Shown: positions 35,683 through 47,396, counted from the stretch's first letter. The stretch is 64,000 nucleotides of DNA from Hydractinia symbiolongicarpus (GCF_029227915.1 NC_079883.1:25480001-25544000), one strand, 5' to 3'. Made by a program: numbers and translations. The notes: generated by a model from the letters alone, not told the origin.

Positions 35683-35960
35683 TGTTGAAATGTAAACTTT
35701 ATATATTTGCAGAGTTGCTTCGACTGCTCCAATAACTTTATGACTCTATGACTCTAAAATTTACAAGACGTTCTCCTATTTATATATTAAAGATAAGATA
35801 CTTTAGAATGTTCTAGTATATTCCAGATGTTCTATATTTACTATTAGTAGTTTCTAGTATAGTTATCTTATTTCTGGAATATTCTCCAATGTCCCTTATA
35901 TTTCTAGATAGTACACAAGGTTCTAGAATGTTCTTGCGGCAAGAGTGCCTATTTTCAACA
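35683..35960 (-). repeat. 5' LTR of the copia element
   Basis: 278 bp, TG...CA ends, flanked outside by the CCTAG duplication. No difference from the 3' LTR was found on reading both through. Confidence 0.95.
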
Positions 35961-36122
35961 CCTAGTGCATTTAAAGCTCCCATTTAAGCTACGAAAGTCG
36001 TGCAAGTACAGCAATCGCACAACTAGACAACCGCCTAAGATACCAATCCTATTCTCATGCTGAGCGCTAAGCAGAAAGGATAGATTCACCCTTTTCTAGT
36101 ATCTTTAAATATGTAACACAGG

Positions 36123-36222
36123 CATCTTCGTTCCCAGAGTTTGTTCAATGTCCTGATGTCCAAGCCGCTTGCGCTTACCCGCCCTCAATGTCAAAAAGGC
36201 AAGAACCCCTTAGGGACGAGGT
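36123..36222. mobile_element. Micro-MITE, 100 bp, 9-bp duplication with one mismatch
   Basis: Ends CATCTTCGTTCCCAGAG and, on the other side, CCTTAGGGACGAGGT. Flanked by TAACACAGG (36114-36122) and TGACACAGG (36223-36231). Same family as 27511, 29370 and 30404; inner half contains the shared CAAAAAGGCAA. Confidence 0.75.
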
Positions 36223-36658
36223 TGACACAGGAGGTAGATAGTATAAATTTTGGCAAAGAAGTCAGATTAATCAGTAATTGTGTTGAAAGGAGGTTTTAAA
36301 AAACAATTTTTAATCAAATACAAATAAACAAAAAAATCAATCACACTTTTGTCTTCATATTTTCGCTTGCTAACAGGTAACTTTACCGATAATTAGACAA
36401 TTTTTTCCGCGAAAATTTTTTAAAATTCGCATAAACTTCTTTTCCTGAAATGAAGAAAAAGAAATATGGAAAATAATTCGCGAATTATATTTTCCTTACA
36501 CGTATTTTATAAGAATATTGTTTATAATATTTTCGGGCTGTCTAAAAATAGATAACATCAGTGTGCTGCTAAAAATGTGTTATTACCCAGTCATATACTT
36601 TGACAACTTTTTGTAATAACAGCGTCAACAAAGGTGTCCTCCACGCACCTGTCAATGT

Positions 36659-37591
36659 TCACATTTTAAGAGCATTCGCGACAACAATTTTACCTGCAAC
36701 AAGATCTTGTATCGCCATCCCATTCGACTTGAACACTCTCATTCTGTCAAAATCAACCTTTAACTTTCTATTTATAACATCTCCTAACTCACCGTCGATC
36801 TTTGCTTTGCTTAATATTATATCCCCCGCAGATGCATACGAACCTTCTGCTGTGTCAGCAATTATTTGACTGCAATGCATAATACCATCGTCCACCTCTC
36901 GAGTTGTTGGTAAGGGAGCACCAACTATATTTACCAGAGCATTTTGTTTCACCCACTCTCTGGATAAAACAGGTGTTGCTGACATTGTCACCGTAACAAT
37001 GACGTCCGCATTTTTGACAGCACTCTCAGCTGACTCACAAGCTGTGACGTTCCATAATTCAGCAAACGCTTCCCTTCGTTCTTTAGAGCGACTATATACT
37101 CGTATTTCTTTAAAGTTTCTGATTTTTCGTAGAAGTTTAATGTGACTTGCGGCTTGATGGCCTGTACCAATAATCGCTAATATATCATCACCTTCTCTAG
37201 AAAGATGTTTGACAGCAACAGCAGTAGCTGCAGCCGTTCTCATATCTGTAATTGCTACGCCATCTAGTACACCTTGCAGTGAACCGGTATCAGAGTCAAA
37301 CACTACTACCACAGCTTGATGCGTTGGTCTATTATTCTTCTCTTCATTTCCAGGATAATATGTCAGAAGTTTCGTTGCCATTGTTTTATCTGGCAGTGAG
37401 TAAACAGGTTTCACTAGAAAAAAGTTCTTTTGTGAGACCGGAATCACCATTCGTTGTGGTTGCGACACACCTTCCTGTTTGGTCGTGAATTGGACGAAAC
37501 TGTTTTCAATTCCATCTATTAATTCTTGTAACGGCAGATTTTGTTCAACCTCTTGCGGGTTTAAGAAAAGTGCTTGCCCATGACTAGCCAT
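36659..37591 (-). CDS. CRYM: Mu-crystallin / ketimine reductase (ornithine cyclodeaminase family)
   Basis: 310 codons without an intron, close to the 314 of human CRYM. The family reduces cyclic ketimines with NAD(P)H; the mammalian protein also binds thyroid hormone in the cytosol. Seen here: the N-terminal QPQRMVIPV strand, ATKLLTYYPGN, PTHQAVVVVFDSDTG, the VLDGVAITDMRTAAATAVAV active-site segment, the Rossmann loop GTGHQA (residues 142-147) and the C-terminal end RVFKSNGMAIQDLVAGK. The frame is open for nine more codons (ATG at 37618), but those bases read TTTTATTTGTGTTATAG, a typical splice acceptor, directly before the second ATG, and that ATG aligns with the human start. An untranslated upstream exon or a spliced leader is therefore likely. 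No AATAAA was found within 120 bp after the stop. Confidence 0.9.
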   Translation of the reverse strand: MASHGQALFLNPQEVEQNLPLQELIDGIENSFVQFTTKQEGVSQPQRMVIPVSQKNFFLVKPVYSLPDKTMATKLLTYYPGNEEKNNRPTHQAVVVVFDSDTGSLQGVLDGVAITDMRTAAATAVAVKHLSREGDDILAIIGTGHQAASHIKLLRKIRNFKEIRVYSRSKERREAFAELWNVTACESAESAVKNADVIVTVTMSATPVLSREWVKQNALVNIVGAPLPTTREVDDGIMHCSQIIADTAEGSYASAGDIILSKAKIDGELGDVINRKLKVDFDRMRVFKSNGMAIQDLVAGKIVVANALKM

Positions 37592-39493
37592 AACTATAAC
37601 ACAAATAAAACATATCATCTGCTTCTTTATAAGGTTATAGTAAGAGATGTGATTCTGCGTTTTACCCTTCTTTTCTTCTTCAAGTCTATCGAGACGAGTT
37701 TTAGTGAAGTTACAGTAAAATTAAGCCTTAACTGGATAAAAGTATAAACTGAGTAAAATAAGCTCACACATGGTGTTGTAAAAGGAATGTGTAAATGTAG
37801 GACGAACACAGTTAAAATGAACAAGAATTATGAGAAAAAAAAACAAAAAAAAAAACAAATCAAAAAGCAGGTATACCAATAATTGATTGAAACTTGATGG
37901 ATATTTAAACATCAAGAAGTCAAAAACAACGTTTCGGCAACGTTTTCGACGTTCGGCACACCCATTATCAAGTCTATTGTACCACTGGTTTACAGCGGAA
38001 TATATATGTTACAAAATGTTTTTATATAATTAATATAAAACGCTAAATAAATACAATGGAACTGATCTAATATTAATATTCGGGCGTAATTCTGGTCCGG
38101 AATACTGATTGAGCTGGATTTTGATAACTTAAGTTTTTGAATAAATAACAACTCTCGTCCCCAGGCATTTTTGCCTTTTCGAAATATAATGGTGACGACG
38201 AAAAGAAAGTTACGAAAAGAAAGTTTGAAATCACATGCAAAGAAGTGTTCAGTGCAGAAGAGAAGTGTCGTAATACAGAAGAAAACTGTTTGGGCGGGGC
38301 CATCGTAAAAACTGCTGTTGTTTTCCCGAAATCGATTGGGCGATATTTTCTCTAACATCATGGAAACAAGGCCCGTACTGACAAGTTTTTATAATAGCCC
38401 CGGTTTGTGCTTCATGTAAACAGACAAATTTAGTGAAGTAGCTAGCTACCTAATTACCTAAATATTTTAAAAATACCGTATTTGCGTATATAAAAAAAAA
38501 TTCGAGAAATTTCACTTTCGTAAAAATTAAGGTAAAAGGCTAGGTGCGCACAAAAATTGATTATAAAAGAGCTGTCCTTCGGAAACCAGCTAATACAAAA
38601 TAGACGTCGATGAAAGAGATGAGTAAAAATAAATCTAGTTGAGAAACTTGTAAGAGAAAATAACATCATTACGGTATTCAAAAAATATTCACCTTGTTAT
38701 TCTATATGTACAAAATTTATTTTCAACACTTTTGTATCTTTCATACATCCGTATTTTAAAGTTGTTGTTTAGACGAATGTGGATGTTTTCTGTACAAATA
38801 TTTTTTTACCTTTGATCGATCTATGTTTATATTGATGACGAGCACATGGCCTAGCAGGGGTGCCAAAAGAAAAAAAATAGCATAACCATGGACTTTGTGT
38901 GGCAAACAAAATTCGACAATTTTAAGTGACAAGAACGGTTTGTTAGAGGAAAATAATGTAAACCTGAATAGTTCACGCACGTGGCTTCTTAATAGATCAC
39001 AGATCATTTTAAAGTGCACGTATAAATGAAAGTAACTCTCCCCTGTTTCTTTCACTTGAGATTATATTTTAATGTTATTATAAGTGTATCTTAGCCTTCT
39101 AATAGATCACACATCATGTGATCGGCACGTGAGAAGAAACAAAACGCATGTGCATTTATTTTTTGCTTGTTGCGGATAGCGAAAATTGTTCAAGCCACTT
39201 AGGCTTCTTGAAACTAGGGTTACTTAGCACAAGCAAGTGCCTTAACATATCTGTTTCGGTTCATGAAAACGAGGTTCAAGACTTCACCACAAGAAAAGAT
39301 TTTAACTTTATAGTCAAGTTTTATTTCCATATTTTCTAAAATGATGAATACAGATAAAATCGAACAGGTTAGTATTGGTAAGGGTAAAAACGAAAATATC
39401 TCGTGTTTTAGAGTATGCAGCTTTTGTTCTCATTGCCTTTTATGTTTTTCACGATGACAAAAATGAGTATACAACAGCTCATGATCATTCATA
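37592..39493. other. Intergenic, no gene seen
   Basis: 5' side of the mu-crystallin gene. A single arm resembling the micro-MITE family (CTCGTCCCCAGG) stands at about 38154-38166 without its partner. TAATAGATCACA occurs twice near 38990 and 39098. No exon is supported. Confidence 0.5.
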
Positions 39494-40128
39494 CAGTCAG
39501 GGTAAACACATAATTAGGCGACGGTAGGCTAATTAGGGCATACCACCTATTTAGGCGACTCATTGTAGCCTAGTTAGGCCATATGTAACCTAGTTAAAAC
39601 ATTACAATATTTGATGGCATTTCACACATTCCTAAGAAAAAATCGCAAAAAAACTTAGTTCAGAATGGATAGTCTACGCGACCATGATTCCAAAATTGTC
39701 ACTCGTGCCTAGATATGTTTGCGCGCAACTAAAAATTATGTTAAAATGAAATATATAACCTAATTAGGTTAAGTGTCGCCTATTTAGGTGAACACTGCCA
39801 CGTTTTCGTCCGCCATATTTTTCCCTGCGGCGTGAATGGTTGAAATCCATTATTTAAAACAACAAATAGTGCCACACAAGGTTTGGGTCATGTTACCAAT
39901 GCGCGATGCAAATAATACGATAATTGGTCAAAATTATCTGCAAAGTTGACAGATTTGATTCACATAAATATTGTATTGCGAAACGCAATGATTTCCACGT
40001 ATTTACAACAGAAAGTTTATGTTCGCGTAGTTAGACTACGGGTAGCCTAATTAAACTACATCACGTCGCCTAACTAAACGACTCGCCTAATTAGGTCATG
40101 CCGCCTAATTAGGTGTTTACCCTGACTG
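39494..40128. mobile_element. 635-bp inverted-repeat element with CTAATTAG arrays, 5-bp duplication
   Basis: Ends CAGTCAGGGTAAACAC (39494) and GTGTTTACCCTGACTG (to 40128) are perfect inverted repeats, followed inward by TAATTAGGCG on both sides. TCATA flanks both ends (39489-39493 and 40129-40133). Each subterminal zone has five to seven near-copies of CCTAATTAGGC spaced 12-22 bp. The middle is unique AT-rich DNA with no transposase. The superfamily is open: CAGT ends recall Tc1/mariner or hAT, but the 5-bp duplication fits neither well. Confidence 0.8.
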
Positions 40129-40133
40129 TCATA

Positions 40134-42939
40134 TGCCAAGTTCCATTCAACACAAAATTCCTTAGTCAATATATGTATACTTCAGGAGAAAAGAAAATGA
40201 CATCAAGCAACTTTCCAATAATATTGTTGTGCTAAAAAATGGATCTTAACAAGGAAGTCAATTCATACCAGAGCAAAGCATCATGAGTCACTGTTATCAG
40301 CTTTGTTACAAGCTCGTGAGCTTGTATTAAAACGCAAATGTGTCCTACAAGAATGGAAATTTTTGCCTCTCTGAGCACCGACACGGGAGTCGTCGTGTGT
40401 TCGATTCTCATCTTGGTAACTATTTTTTCTTTTTTCTTTTTTAAAAAGATAAGACAAGTGTTCAAAACACTTGTTTAACTAACTAGTAAATAAAGGTGTT
40501 TCCACCAAACTTTTTAAAAGTGAATGTAGGCAGAATTAACTGAATTAATGAATTTCGCAAATTTTGGGGTTTGTGGGTTTGTGGTCTTTCTTCTTCCTGT
40601 CAGTCGGTTCACCCAAGACGGACCCATCGAAAATTAAAAGTTCGAGGAATTCTCCGTTCAGGAAGGTCTCACAAATCAATTTTGAAAAATAAGTGTGTAA
40701 CAAATATTATTGCGTATCTGAATAGTAAAATATGTCGTGTCTAACTTCGTAACAAAAATCCCAATTTGATAGACAGCTTTTTGTAAACATTATTCGCGAG
40801 GTTGTTTGCGTATATCATACGTCTTGTTATACTTCAAACCAAAATTGTGTCGTATATCCACTATTCTTGCTTTCGTAATGTTTTTCTTTGTTGCTCTCCG
40901 ATTGGGGAACAAAGTGGACTTTTCACGGTCAAACCTTCACAATAGCAACCTCAATTAAACAGTATTTACAAGCAAAGCGGCGTTAAAATGTAGCAAAATG
41001 GCAAAAATGAAGCAGTATCTAAAACATATTAAAGATTTGACCAAAAAAAAAGAATTCCTTGAAAAATCCAGTATTGCAGTTATAAAGGTTTCACCACAAA
41101 AACATTATGATTACGGCATTTGTACACCATTTCATAATGGCTGCTTAACCTGAATACTGGCGCGTGATTGGTCCAACCAGTGTTATGACGCAAATCCGAT
41201 GGTTTTTATGTTGCACTATCATATTGAGCCACCACCAGTTATTTGTGAATATGTAATATGGGAAAAAGCTTAATAAGTTTAATAAATAAGATAATTTTTT
41301 TTTATTTATTTTTTAATAAGTTGATGTCTGCACAAAAAAGTTATTAAGGCCAAGTGGCTATCTTTATTTCTTTTCAGACTTTTCTAGCATACGTGGAGGT
41401 CACAAGTTTGTAAAACACCCTCCATCGTTGAAATTCAATATTTTTGCGGAGAGAAGCGGAGGGCGCGTCAGCGCCCGGAGCGTAGCGGAGCCCATTTCCT
41501 CATTAAATAAGCCAAATATAAAAGAAAAAGTAAGCACGGTGGAGAGTATATAGGATTTCTATACGATTTCCGCGCCCCGTCCCCCTATACATCAAAAATA
41601 TCAAAAATCGGTCGTTTTGGGGCCTAGTCTCCCAGCGATTTCATATGGTCATTCTTAAGTACGTTTTTCTAGTGAGCGAGACAACATGTTTTTAGCACGG
41701 CGATGGAGTTTTTGTTGTTTTTTAAATATGGTACCAAGCGTAAATGGTGCCGTTTCCAGTTTAGGTTAAATCTGCCTACACTTTTTAGCCACGTGATACA
41801 TAAATCACTTTTACTAACATCACATGACATTTTCTCGGACACATAGCGCCTTAAACTCAATCTAAGCCATATCGCAACCAACGGAAGGGCTTGTTATGTT
41901 CAAGAAAGCGAAGAAAGAAAGGGTATGTAATGAACTCTTTCTTATTCTCACTCACACCTAAGGCTAGCTAGCATAAAACTACTCACTGAGCTGGAATAAT
42001 AATAGAACTTAAATAGCTAGCTAGAGCTACTTGAATTGAAGAGCTAGCTAGCTAATAGCATAAAAAAGATAAAACAATATCATAATGGCTAGTATAAAAC
42101 TAGCTAGCTACAAAGAAATAGATTTTCTGGCTATAGCTCTACACAGTGAGTGAGATAATACACTCAATCATAGTGCCGTGTTTAATTTTTAATCTTTAAG
42201 AGAAACTTTTTGCATTAAATATTGCGGGGGTTTTTTGCTTAGAGAAGCTAAAAACACGTTATAAACTGTATTTTTATTTTTAAATGTTACAAAATTTTCC
42301 ACAAAGTATATAAAATTGTTTTAGCTGCGTAGGATAAGAACAGGTTGTTAACTGTCTGTTTGTTTGAACTGAAGTTAGGATAGGTTTTTAGAAATGGGTA
42401 TTGTGCCGAAACGTATGTGCGAAACAGTATACCTGTACAAATCACTCAGCCCTGTGTTAACAACAAGCTGTTACCTGTGTTTCTATTTAACAGAAGTTTA
42501 AGCTAATCTTTTGTTTGAAATGGTATTAAATCTATATGGATGTGCAACATACCTGTACTAAGCACTCACCCTGGATTGAAATTCACTTTTTAAGTTTTGC
42601 CAGAAACATTTTGAAAAAATTCGCTAAGATGGGCACAACATATAAACTGTATTTTTGCAAAAAAGTTATTATTTAAAAAATATATTACACCTGAGACATC
42701 TTACTGTTATGTGTGCTTCACATAATTTATCATATATATACTGCATGTACTAAAGCGCTCCACGTGAATGTGTGGCACAGTTTACAAAACGTATAAATCG
42801 CGCCAGGTGTTATAGTTACTTGTGACTAAACCAGACATAATCAACGCCAGGTCCCCCTGCCTAGTTAGTAAAAAGGCTATGTGAGCATATATAAGATACA
42901 CATGTAAAGTTTTTCATATATATATATATATATATTCAT
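40134..42939. other. Intergenic, no gene seen; TAGC palindromic repeats
   Basis: No exon is supported. Clusters of GCTAGCTA occur at 41962-42115 (at least six short runs). A short GC-rich patch at 41450-41500 (GCGCCCGGAGCGTAGCGGAG) may be part of an unknown repeat. Confidence 0.5.
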
Positions 42940-43008
42940 GCCCTGTTGGTCTAATGGCTATGACACTCATGCAAATGAGAGATCCAGGTTCAAATCCTGG
43001 ACAGGGCT
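42940..43008 (+). tRNA. tRNA-like gene with undersized anticodon arm (probable pseudogene)
   Basis: Acceptor arms GCCCTGT and ACAGGGC pair fully. The T-arm CCAGG-TTCAAAT-CCTGG is perfect and contains box B (GGTTCAAATCC). Box A reads TGGTCTAATGG, and the D-arm closes with GTC/GAC. Between them the anticodon hairpin CTCATGCAAATGAG has only 14 nt instead of 17: it pairs as CTCA/TGAG with a six-base loop. No standard anticodon can be placed, though GCA stands in the loop. Total length is 69 nt. No T-run terminator follows closely. A (TA)n run precedes it. The paired stems suggest recent origin from a functional tRNA. Confidence 0.6.
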
Positions 43009-43690
43009 AGGAAAAACATAATTATCTTGCACCTACAACAATCAGGTAAAAGTATTGCCTTTTTCGTGGACTTCTCTGAATATTTCTATATCTTGACTTT
43101 TTAATGTTGTTGTCATTAACCAAGTTAACTTTTAATCTCAGATTTATGAAAAAATGATAGTTTTTTTGGCGTTATGACCGATTGTTTAAATACTTGTATT
43201 GGCACATAATTCTGCTAACATTATTCACTGTATATATTGACCCGATATAAATTTGAGACCTTTGTTTGAGCTATTGAATTTGAAATATTTGCAAATGAAC
43301 TTATAAGTTTTTTTTACAACTAAACGGTCCGTTTAAACTTACCGTGTATTTTAGCCTTTAAAAAACTTATATTTTTTTTTAGCAGAAGAGCTTTATAAAT
43401 AAAACAAGAAGCCCTGGGGGCTCTAAGAATTTCCACGCGCTACCAAATTATTTGATGAAAACCTGCTAATTCGTTGTGTTATTGTGCCAAACATTCGAAG
43501 GGGTTTGGTGCATGAACCTCTGAAGATAAAGCACACCAGTGACATTATATCTTACAACAAACGCAAACAAAACGAAACGTGTCATAGTAAACTCACATTT
43601 TAAAAGAAATTGCTAACAAAAAATACAGCCTATCATTCATGGTTGAAAGTCTTGCGATTGAAACGTTTATGGTCTTAAACGGCATTAGTT

Positions 43691-43925
43691 GACAAAAAAT
43701 CAAAATTTTGATGTGACCATCATTTTCAGCATACTTTTTTTATTAACTGTGTCAATTTTTGTCGAAAATAAAGCAGTTTTAATTTTTAGATAAATTTTGA
43801 CCTGAAATGACATTTAGGTGACAAAAAATCAAACTTTTGTACCATCAACATTTTCAGCATACTTTATTTGTTAACTGTGCCAAATTTTGTCGAAAACAAA
43901 TACCAATTTTGGCCTGAAGCGTCAA
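43691..43925. repeat. Two-copy direct repeat, unit about 120 bp
   Basis: Copies begin GACAAAAAATCAAA and contain CATTTTCAGCATACTTT, TTAACTGTG and TTTTGTCGAAAA. They are about 85% alike by eye. Function unknown. Confidence 0.7.
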
Positions 43926-45307
43926 TACTGGACTTCCCAGTAGTTAAGGAGCTTGGGTACGAAGCTTACATCTGTGACAGACCAACGTGAAATCCCAGGG
44001 TCGATTTTTTCTCAAAAAATGCTCCGAAAGAAAAAAACGACGGTTTTAAAGAATTTCCTACGCCTTCGGGCGCGGAAATTCAATTATAAATGCAACCTTT
44101 ATGTTTTTTTTAAACCTTCTCCCTAGTATTTATTTGGTTTTGTCATAAAAACTATGGTGAAAGAAACTGCCGTCCGGAACTAATACGGAATTGCAAACAT
44201 TTTTCCAAAACAAAAATTTTTCGATTTAATTGGATATAATGGATCACGTGAAGTTTTTGAAACACAAACATTATTCGCTTTGATTGGACAAAATAGATCA
44301 CGTGGTTTAGCGACCGAAATATACTTTTTCGGCGCCACTTTTTTTTTAAACCCTCTGGTATTTTACCGGAGCGTGTTGGTTTTGTTTGTCCGTGCCTTTC
44401 TTTGCCTACCCTTCCTATGCCTTTTCTGGTGCCTGCCTACTATGTCCTTGCCTGTGGCTCCCATGCCTTGCCTACCCCTGCCTTCCTGATTCCTCTTCCT
44501 ATTTCCTTGCATGCCTTTGCCTTGGCAACCTCTCCGCAACACTTTCTATATTGATTTGTAAACAAAAGCTTGAATAATCAACAAAACCACCAGAAACTTT
44601 CTTATGCTCTCCACAGTAGATGTTTTAAAAAGAAATGACGAAATATTGCACCACTGAGAAACATGATCGAAAATAACGGTGGAGAGCGTCTGTGTATAAA
44701 ACACAACGCAAACTGAAAAAAGTATTCTCATCGCTTCGCATATCAACTTGATAGGACAGTGTTCGCGAAAGACACTGCTTTTTAAGTGCATGTCGCTTAC
44801 TTCTAAACTGCACGAAGCTTATAAATAACAGTTGTGGAACTTGAGTTTCATTGCATGATGATGTGGTGACTCAAGAATCCATTTTTTCTTACTGTTTTTC
44901 TTGGCTTGAAGGAATAAGTTATTCTTAAGCGACCGAGCCGTCACTTTTAAAAGTGCTATTCGGTAATGACTTATCTCCCAAAAGCCTCTTAACTTTTTCT
45001 TGTTTATATGAATTTCAGATTCATATATCCAGGGTGAAGTAAAAGGGTTTTTGGACGTCGTTTTGTTGACATATCAAAGGTTAGTTGTTTAATTCAACTG
45101 TTTATCTGTACTTGGTTTATTCTTAATTTCATTCTAGGCATTTTTATCAGTGCTCATCTCCTTTTTATTGTTTCCATGTATAATATACTTCAATGAAGCT
45201 ATTTTAGTTGTGTTTAAAGGTGCCACAAATCTAAACTTCGCCTTCTTTATAAACGAAGCCATTCCCTAGACAGGTTTTGTTTGAGTTTTGAGGAAATTTT
45301 TGCAGAG

Positions 45308-45371
45308 TATTCTAATTTAAATTATACTGAGATAATGAATATTCTAATTTAAATTATACTGAGATAATGAA
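45308..45371. repeat. Perfect 32-bp tandem duplication
   Basis: A 32-bp unit starting TATTCTAATTTAAATTATAC occurs exactly twice in a row. A recent slippage or repair event. Confidence 0.95.
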
Positions 45372-47265
45372 ATACTATGGGGGGAGAACACAGTTCTTTC
45401 AAATAAACGTACAAAGAAAATTAATTAAGAGGATTTGATTTCTCCGTACTGGTTACGATTTTATCGTCAAAAAAATTGTTCGTCTGTAAATTAAAAATCA
45501 AATTAGGTGTACGATATCCTCAAGTACCAAGAATTTATTGTTTATTAGATCATGTGAAGGCACAGAACTGCAGACTTTCCATAAAACGGCTTTAAATATA
45601 ATCTCTGAAAGACCGAAAACACCAGTAAATGGAAGAAAAATCTTTCCAAAATTTTTAAAACAGAATCAAATATTTGGTACTCGTCTGACACTTTGAAAAG
45701 CACTAAGAAATCACTGATATTAGATTTTTTACATTAGACAGTAGAATTTGAGGTAACTTTCAAAAGTATAGAATTCGTCCCTCCTAATTGCCTGTCATTA
45801 AGCAATTAAAAGAGGTACTGTATTTAGTTGTCCCTTGACCTTCACGATGCAGCAATAAAGGCTTGTTAACCATTTATCTCAAAGTTTGTTCTCAAAAATG
45901 AAGATTTTGGAAAAATTGCGAAAGTTTTTTCTGTAAAATCTCTTCCAGAAGTAGAATTCGCAAAATTTCGCGATTTTTTATTCTCGCGAAAATTAAAGCA
46001 AGATACCATGAATCTGCACATGCACAACATTTATTTTTAGTATTACAAAAAGTTGACAAAATTTTAAAGGACTTTCTAGACACGAAATTTCTTTCGTTGC
46101 GCTGGAAAGAAGGAAATGAAGTTTCTTTCTGTTTCCGCAGGAGGAAGTTTTGCATCTGCGAAGGAGATGTCTTCACGCATGCGCCGCAAAGACACGTTTA
46201 AAAAGGGCGTGCACGATTGGGTAGTAGTACTGCATGGATCGTGTAGATGTTCCATCACAGATATCTGCTTTTGGTTTCGCTCCCGGCTTTACTGTATCAG
46301 TTTCTTGTAAAAATTATAATGTAAAATATGAGTTGTCAAAGAACATAACGGTTAGAATTAACAGAATGCAAGCGTTCTCATGTGAAGTGAAATTGTAAAT
46401 ATAAAGCTGTGCGTGCTGTCAAATACCAACAGATGTACTAAATATCAACAAATACCAAAAACAGATGTTTTTATTTATTCTTTCCGAATAAGGAATAGGA
46501 AAGAATAGCGGATATGGTCTTTGAAATTAGTTCTTGCATCACAAATTTTCGATAAGCAGCCGTGTCTGTCACTATTGGCCCTTTTTTAGGGCTATGTCAT
46601 AGTCACGCAGTTTTGCCAATGAACAGAAAAAGTTGGCGAGCAAAGTTAAATCGCGTAATTTAGACGTTCATGTAATACGAACGGTATGGATGACTTTTCA
46701 ATGTTTACAAATGTTAAAAAAGTTAAAAAGTTAGAAAATTTTAACAACAGAAACAATAACCAAAGAAATTCATCCAAAGAAAGAAATATTCGCGTAAAAT
46801 TAGTGAAATTTTTGAAAAAGAATTAGAAAAATATAGTGAAGATTTAATTCCAGTTCCTCTTGGATCTTTTTTTACCCAAAAAACCTTCAATCTTTCTTAT
46901 TAATAATAATTTTACCCTGTGCGAGTCCTGCTTTTTTACTACCTACACAAAATTGCGCACATTGTTCTTAAAATGAAATTAAAACAACGTCACGCGAAAA
47001 GTGGCTAGCAAATTTAAATCCAATTGATCAAACCAATAATTTTACTAACTAGTTGTGATGTGTCCACTTCATTTTGTGCCGTTTTTAGAGGACAACAATT
47101 TATGGTGCTTGAATTGCATAAAGTTGATTCAAAGCTTACTTCCCACTCAAAACCCTGAGAACAAATATCTCTCTTTACCGTAAAAAAAAACGAGCATGAT
47201 ATCGATCGCCATTTTGAGTAAGCCGTAGGAAACATCAAAGTAATTTTGAAGCTACTACGTGATCA

Positions 47266-47273
47266 AATTTTTA
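47266..47273. other. Left 8-bp target duplication of the foldback element
   Basis: AATTTTTA, identical to 55843-55850. It fixes the left boundary of the element at 47274. Confidence 0.85.
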
Positions 47274-47396
47274 GGTGAGTCGTCCACGTATTACTTCCTG
47301 AATATAAAGGAGATATAGCATTCAACATGTGTTAGACCTATGTACGTTCCCAAGCCTTGTGGAGATAATGATGTGCTATTCTCCATAAAGCACAAG
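47274..47396 (+). repeat. Left unique terminus of the foldback element
   Basis: 123 bp, starting GGTGAGTCGTCCACGTATTA. It matches the reverse complement of 55720-55842 at 122 of 123 positions by eye. Probably holds the transposase binding site. Confidence 0.9.

Larger units (their letters stand above)
32145..35960 (-). mobile_element. Ty1/copia LTR retrotransposon, 3816 bp, deletion derivative
   Basis: Two 278-bp LTRs (32145-32422 and 35683-35960) begin TGTTGAAA and end TTTCAACA, and I found no difference between them. CCTAG at 32140-32144 and 35961-35965 is a 5-bp target duplication. The element reads on the minus strand: 5' LTR, primer site, gag-protease-integrase frame, RT frame, purine tract, 3' LTR. 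Length is well below the usual 5 kb because the part of pol between the RT catalytic block and the extreme C-terminus, including RNase H, is missing. One in-frame TAG also interrupts integrase. It looks like a recent insertion of a copy that could not have made all its own proteins. Confidence 0.95.
43009..47265. other. Intergenic, no gene seen; local duplications
   Basis: No exon is supported over 4.2 kb. Duplications at 43691-43925 and 45308-45371 are listed separately. ATTGGA(T/C)A(T/A)AAT(G/A)GATCACGTG occurs twice (44226 and 44284). 44390-44510 is a C/T-rich patch with repeated TGCCT. The small ORFs here have no domain-like content. Confidence 0.5.

Noticed and set aside
40232-40465. A 77-codon minus-strand ORF and a GTGTTCGATTC box-B-like word on the plus strand
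   Set aside because: No box A at the right distance and no pairing arms; the ORF has no domain pattern.
44280-44577. Hydrophobic ORF with repeated Leu/Pro/Cys
   Set aside because: It arises from a C/T-rich low-complexity patch (TGCCT repeats), without splice or poly(A) context.
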